Assembly (NCBI GenBank): GCA_017537905.1
Contig: JAFYJX010000006.1
Span: 1-17,049, forward strand
Reading direction: 5' to 3'
DNA from: Clostridiales bacterium
GTDB lineage: Bacteria; Bacillota_A; Clostridia; Saccharofermentanales; Saccharofermentanaceae
Length of the DNA stretch: 17,049 bases
A program made the position numbers and the translations under genes. Below the pieces are notes generated by a model, which saw only the letters and a program-made list of their open reading frames with translations, ran no database searches and was not told the DNA's origin. Of this stretch, positions 14,370 through 17,049 are shown one piece after another (the stretch's first letter is position 1; each line of letters opens with the position of its first letter).

Positions 14370-15278
14370 AATGACTTCTTGTTTGTGAGCCGGTGCTTTC
14401 TTTTTCTTGATGTGATTTCCGACAATCTCTGAAACATCTGAAATAGTCATGAACGCTGATACATCCGCATCGTTGATGATCTTTTTTATCGCGGGCACTT
14501 CGACTCTCGTGATAACGCAGTAGAGCACGGTCTTCGTGCCGCTACTTACCATGCCGCGGCCTTCCATCTGCGTGCAGGTTCTGCCGAGCTGCGTATAGAT
14601 CGCATCTGCGATCTCCTGACCGTGATCTGTGATGATCATTACGGACTTGCCCTGCTCCATTCCGTTCTCGACGATATCGATGATCTTCGACGTAATGAAG
14701 TATGTCAGGAGCGAATAAAGAGCCCTGTCAGGTCCGAAGAGGAATCCTGCAACAGCATAGATGATTATGTTGAAGAATAAGACGATCTGGCCTACCGAGA
14801 ATTCCGTATTCTTCGACAGGAACATCGCGACGATCTCAGTGCCGTCTAAGCATCCGCCGTGTCTTAAGATCAAACCGACGCCGACACCAAGTAAAACGCC
14901 GCCGAATACGACAACCAGGATCTCCTGCTCCGTTACGGGCGGCATGTCCTCGAAAACGCCCAGGAAGCTTGAGAATACGACCATTGCATAGATTGCTTTT
15001 ATCAGGAATCTGATGCCGAGGCGCTTAAATCCCATGATCATGAAAGGCACGTTGAGAACGATCGTAAGAACGCCCAGGGGCCAGCCTGACAGCTGGCTTA
15101 TGATCATCGAGATACCGACGACGCCTCCGTCTAAGATCGTAAACGGAACCAGGAATTCTTCGAGAGCAAACGCAGCTACTATAGCACCGACTGTTATGAA
15201 GAACAGAGGTGCTATCCATTGCTTAAACATGTAAGCGAATGTTATCTGCTGCGGCTGTCTCTTTCGCTTTTTAGGCAT
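14349..15278 (-). CDS. YitT family membrane protein with C-terminal DUF2179 domain
   Basis: A 309-residue protein of the YitT / DUF161 family. After a basic start (MPKKRKRQPQQ) come five or six hydrophobic helices: about 20-40, 50-82, 92-110, 117-138, 160-182 and 186-203. Family-typical segments are FTILDGGVVGISMIIS (46-61) and LRHGGCLDGTEIVAMFLS (138-155). The cytoplasmic C-terminal domain (about 212-290), with SVMIITDHGQEIADAI, resembles DUF2179. Function in the family is not settled; members are often annotated as putative transporters. ATG at 15278 is chosen because it lies five bases after the hydratase stop, suggesting translational coupling, although no good SD is seen. An in-frame ATG at 15314 overlaps the hydratase coding end. 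The last codons form part of the terminator hairpin of the convergent small gene. Confidence 0.88.
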   Translation of the reverse strand: MPKKRKRQPQQITFAYMFKQWIAPLFFITVGAIVAAFALEEFLVPFTILDGGVVGISMIISQLSGWPLGVLTIVLNVPFMIMGFKRLGIRFLIKAIYAMVVFSSFLGVFEDMPPVTEQEILVVVFGGVLLGVGVGLILRHGGCLDGTEIVAMFLSKNTEFSVGQIVLFFNIIIYAVAGFLFGPDRALYSLLTYFITSKIIDIVENGMEQGKSVMIITDHGQEIADAIYTQLGRTCTQMEGRGMVSSGTKTVLYCVITRVEVPAIKKIINDADVSAFMTISDVSEIVGNHIKKKKAPAHKQEVIKKGRPN

Positions 15279-15283
15279 TGATC

Positions 15284-17049
15284 TTATTTCTGGCGGTTGA
15301 AGTTGATGAGGCATCCGTCAAGGATGATCTGACGCTCACGGTCTGTGAGGTCGCCCAATGTCAATGTGAATTCCTTTGTCTCATTGCCCTTGATAGCGAT
15401 TGCCTTAATAGTGTCAGCCTTTGTCTCAACTGCTGTTCTGATTCCCGGGAAGAGAATGTAGTCGAGGTTTGCGAACGGCAGGTCACCCTTTTCGATAATG
15501 AAAGGCAGCATACCCCAGTTGATGAGGTTGGATCTGTATCTCTTTGTAGCGTACTCGTTAGCGATGTTAGCCCAGCCGCCAAGTACCTTCTGGCAGGAAG
15601 CGGCCTGCTCTCTTGCAGAACCGTCACCGGGCTTAACTGCGAAGATTACGGAGCCGAAGCCGATCGACTTTACGTCGCCGTGCTCGAAAGATACGAGGCT
15701 CTTTACTACCTGCATTACATCGTGGAGGCCCTCTACTGCTTCGCAGGGCTTCTCGCCTGCTACGAGAGCTGTCTCAGCCTTCTGAATGTTCTTTGCGCGG
15801 CCGACATAATCAGGATCCTTACGAGAGAGTGTGAACTCTGCAAGGCCCAACGGATTTGATCTGTAAGAAGATGTCTCGCCTGAAGGAATGAGCTCGTCTG
15901 TTGTAGTAACGGGATCGTGGATCTCGGATACTACCTGGAGAACGAGGTTCTCCGGAAGTGCTTCCATCTTCGGCCAGTCCTTGATGTTAGGTCCGAACTG
16001 GATCTCTGTGTTGGGATCTGCAACGCCCTTGGAGTCGAAGACTCTGTTAGCGTAGATCTTGTCGTCGAATGTGTAAGCGTAGTTGTTAAGCTCGCCCGTG
16101 AACTCTGTAGCAGGTGTGAGAACGCCCTTGTTTGCTGCTGTTGCAGCGATGGATCTCGCGTCCATGAGTGCGACGGAAGATATCTGGCCGCTCTGAACCT
16201 TTGAACCTTCTCTGTTCGGGAAGTTCCTTGTGGAGTGACGGATGGAGAATGCATTGTTTGCAGGTGTATCGCCTGCGCCGAAGCAAGGTCCGCAGAAAGC
16301 TGTCTTAAGGATTGCGCCTGTCTCAAGGAGCGTAGCTGCAACGCCGTTTCTTACGAGTTCCATGTAGATCGGTGTGGATGCAGGATAGATAGACATCGTG
16401 AACTTGTCAGCTCCGATGTACTGGCCCTTCATGATGTCAGCTGCAGCGCAGATATTTTCGAATCCGCCGCCTGCACATCCTGCGATGATTCCCTGGTCAA
16501 CCATGAGCTTGCCGTTAACGATCTTGTCCTTAAGTGAATACTGGATTTTGTCGCCGAAAGAAACCTTGGCTCTCTCTTCTGTCTCAGCGATCATCTGCTC
16601 GAGATTTGCATTTACATACTCGATCTCGTAAGCGATGGAAGGATGGAAAGGCATAGCGATCATAGGCTTGATCGTAGAGAGATCAACGATAACTGCGCCG
16701 TCATAGTATGTAACGTCAGCAGGAGCGAGCTTCTTGTAGTCGCCCTTTCTGCCGTGGATCTCGAAGAACTGCTCAGTCTTCTCGTCTGTCTGCCAGATTG
16801 AAGAAAGGCATGTTGTCTCAGTTGTCATAACGTCGATGCCGATCCTGAAATCAGCAGAAAGGCTGGCAACACCGGGACCTACGAACTCCATGACCTTGTT
16901 CTTAACATAGCCGGAGTTGAATACCTTACCGATGATAGCGAGAGCAACGTCCTGAGGACCTACGCCCTTCATCGGCTCGCCTGTGAGGTAAATAGCGATT
17001 ACGTCAGGCATCTTGATGTCGTATGTCTGTGAGAGGAGCTGCTTAACGA
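15284..17049 (-). CDS. Aconitase-family hydratase, 5' end outside window
   Basis: The last 587 residues of an aconitase-superfamily enzyme are present; the start lies beyond the right edge and the frame stays open to base 17049. Iron-sulfur ligands are visible: one Cys in IIAGCAGGGFENI (codon 16475-16477) and two in FCGPCFGAGD (codons 16292-16294 and 16283-16285), matching the three cysteines that hold the 4Fe-4S cluster in aconitase. IRHSTRNFPNREGSKVQSG is the usual active-site arginine region after CGPC. A C-terminal swivel domain, with SNLINWGMLPFII, ends the protein. The DSHT-type motif of classical aconitase is replaced by TTETTCLSSIWQTDE, and the SCTNS context is changed, so this belongs to a divergent group like E. 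coli YbhJ. It may act on citrate/isocitrate or another hydroxyacid. The YitT-family gene follows after five bases. Confidence 0.85.
   Translation of the reverse strand, partial: VKQLLSQTYDIKMPDVIAIYLTGEPMKGVGPQDVALAIIGKVFNSGYVKNKVMEFVGPGVASLSADFRIGIDVMTTETTCLSSIWQTDEKTEQFFEIHGRKGDYKKLAPADVTYYDGAVIVDLSTIKPMIAMPFHPSIAYEIEYVNANLEQMIAETEERAKVSFGDKIQYSLKDKIVNGKLMVDQGIIAGCAGGGFENICAAADIMKGQYIGADKFTMSIYPASTPIYMELVRNGVAATLLETGAILKTAFCGPCFGAGDTPANNAFSIRHSTRNFPNREGSKVQSGQISSVALMDARSIAATAANKGVLTPATEFTGELNNYAYTFDDKIYANRVFDSKGVADPNTEIQFGPNIKDWPKMEALPENLVLQVVSEIHDPVTTTDELIPSGETSSYRSNPLGLAEFTLSRKDPDYVGRAKNIQKAETALVAGEKPCEAVEGLHDVMQVVKSLVSFEHGDVKSIGFGSVIFAVKPGDGSAREQAASCQKVLGGWANIANEYATKRYRSNLINWGMLPFIIEKGDLPFANLDYILFPGIRTAVETKADTIKAIAIKGNETKEFTLTLGDLTDRERQIILDGCLINFNRQK

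Noticed and set aside
15279..15314. Upstream ATG for the YitT-family gene
   Set aside because: It would overlap the hydratase coding end in another frame and lacks an RBS; the basic MPKKRKR start at 15278 follows the stop directly.
15278..15859. A 193-codon plus-strand frame rich in Cys and Leu
   Set aside because: It is antisense to the well-supported hydratase gene, has no RBS, and has a composition expected from a shadow frame.

Overview
The window looks like chromosomal DNA of an anaerobic member of the Firmicutes, probably Clostridia. This is inferred from the ATP synthase gene order I-a-c-b-delta, the Firmicutes-type (class II) GalT, strong GGAGG ribosome binding sites, tight gene packing and moderate GC content. 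The species cannot be named from the sequence. No RNA genes, insertion sequences, CRISPR arrays or phage genes were seen. No gene-free stretch exceeds 300 bases.

Region 1 (1-2290, minus strand) is the start of an F-type ATP synthase operon, read as atpI-like, atpB, atpE, atpF and the first 34 codons of atpH; the remaining F1 genes lie off the left edge. An extended -10 promoter sits just upstream of atpI. The c subunit carries two membrane glutamates (E31 and E64), the two-carboxylate pattern described for the Fusobacterium nucleatum sodium-driven rotor.

Region 2 (2458-11147, minus strand) is a likely five-gene galactoside-utilisation operon: a TetR-family regulator, a GT-B-like putative glycosyltransferase, a GPH/MelB-type sugar:cation symporter with an unusual insert of about 130 residues, a GH36 alpha-galactosidase and a GH2 beta-galactosidase. 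Neither glycosidase has a signal peptide, so substrates are probably imported intact by the symporter and cut in the cytoplasm.

Region 3 (11148-11346) is the divergent control region. It holds two copies of an inverted repeat (GGAAACT, 14-15 bp, AGTTTCC), the best candidates for the TetR operator, plus a good promoter for the rightward genes. Region 4 (11347-14095, plus strand) is galK-galT, which turns the released galactose into galactose-1-phosphate and then glucose-1-phosphate with UDP-galactose. galE is not in the window.

Region 5 (14100-14369, plus strand) is a self-contained unit of promoter, strong RBS, 57-residue helical protein and strong terminator. The terminator hairpin overlaps the 3' end of the convergent gene. 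Region 6 (14349-17049, minus strand) is an aconitase-family hydratase (5' end outside the window) followed five bases later by a YitT-family membrane protein.

The most notable points are the TetR-controlled galactoside system with its duplicated operator, the unexplained GT-B-like gene inside it, the symporter with an added external domain, and the two-glutamate c-ring sequence.
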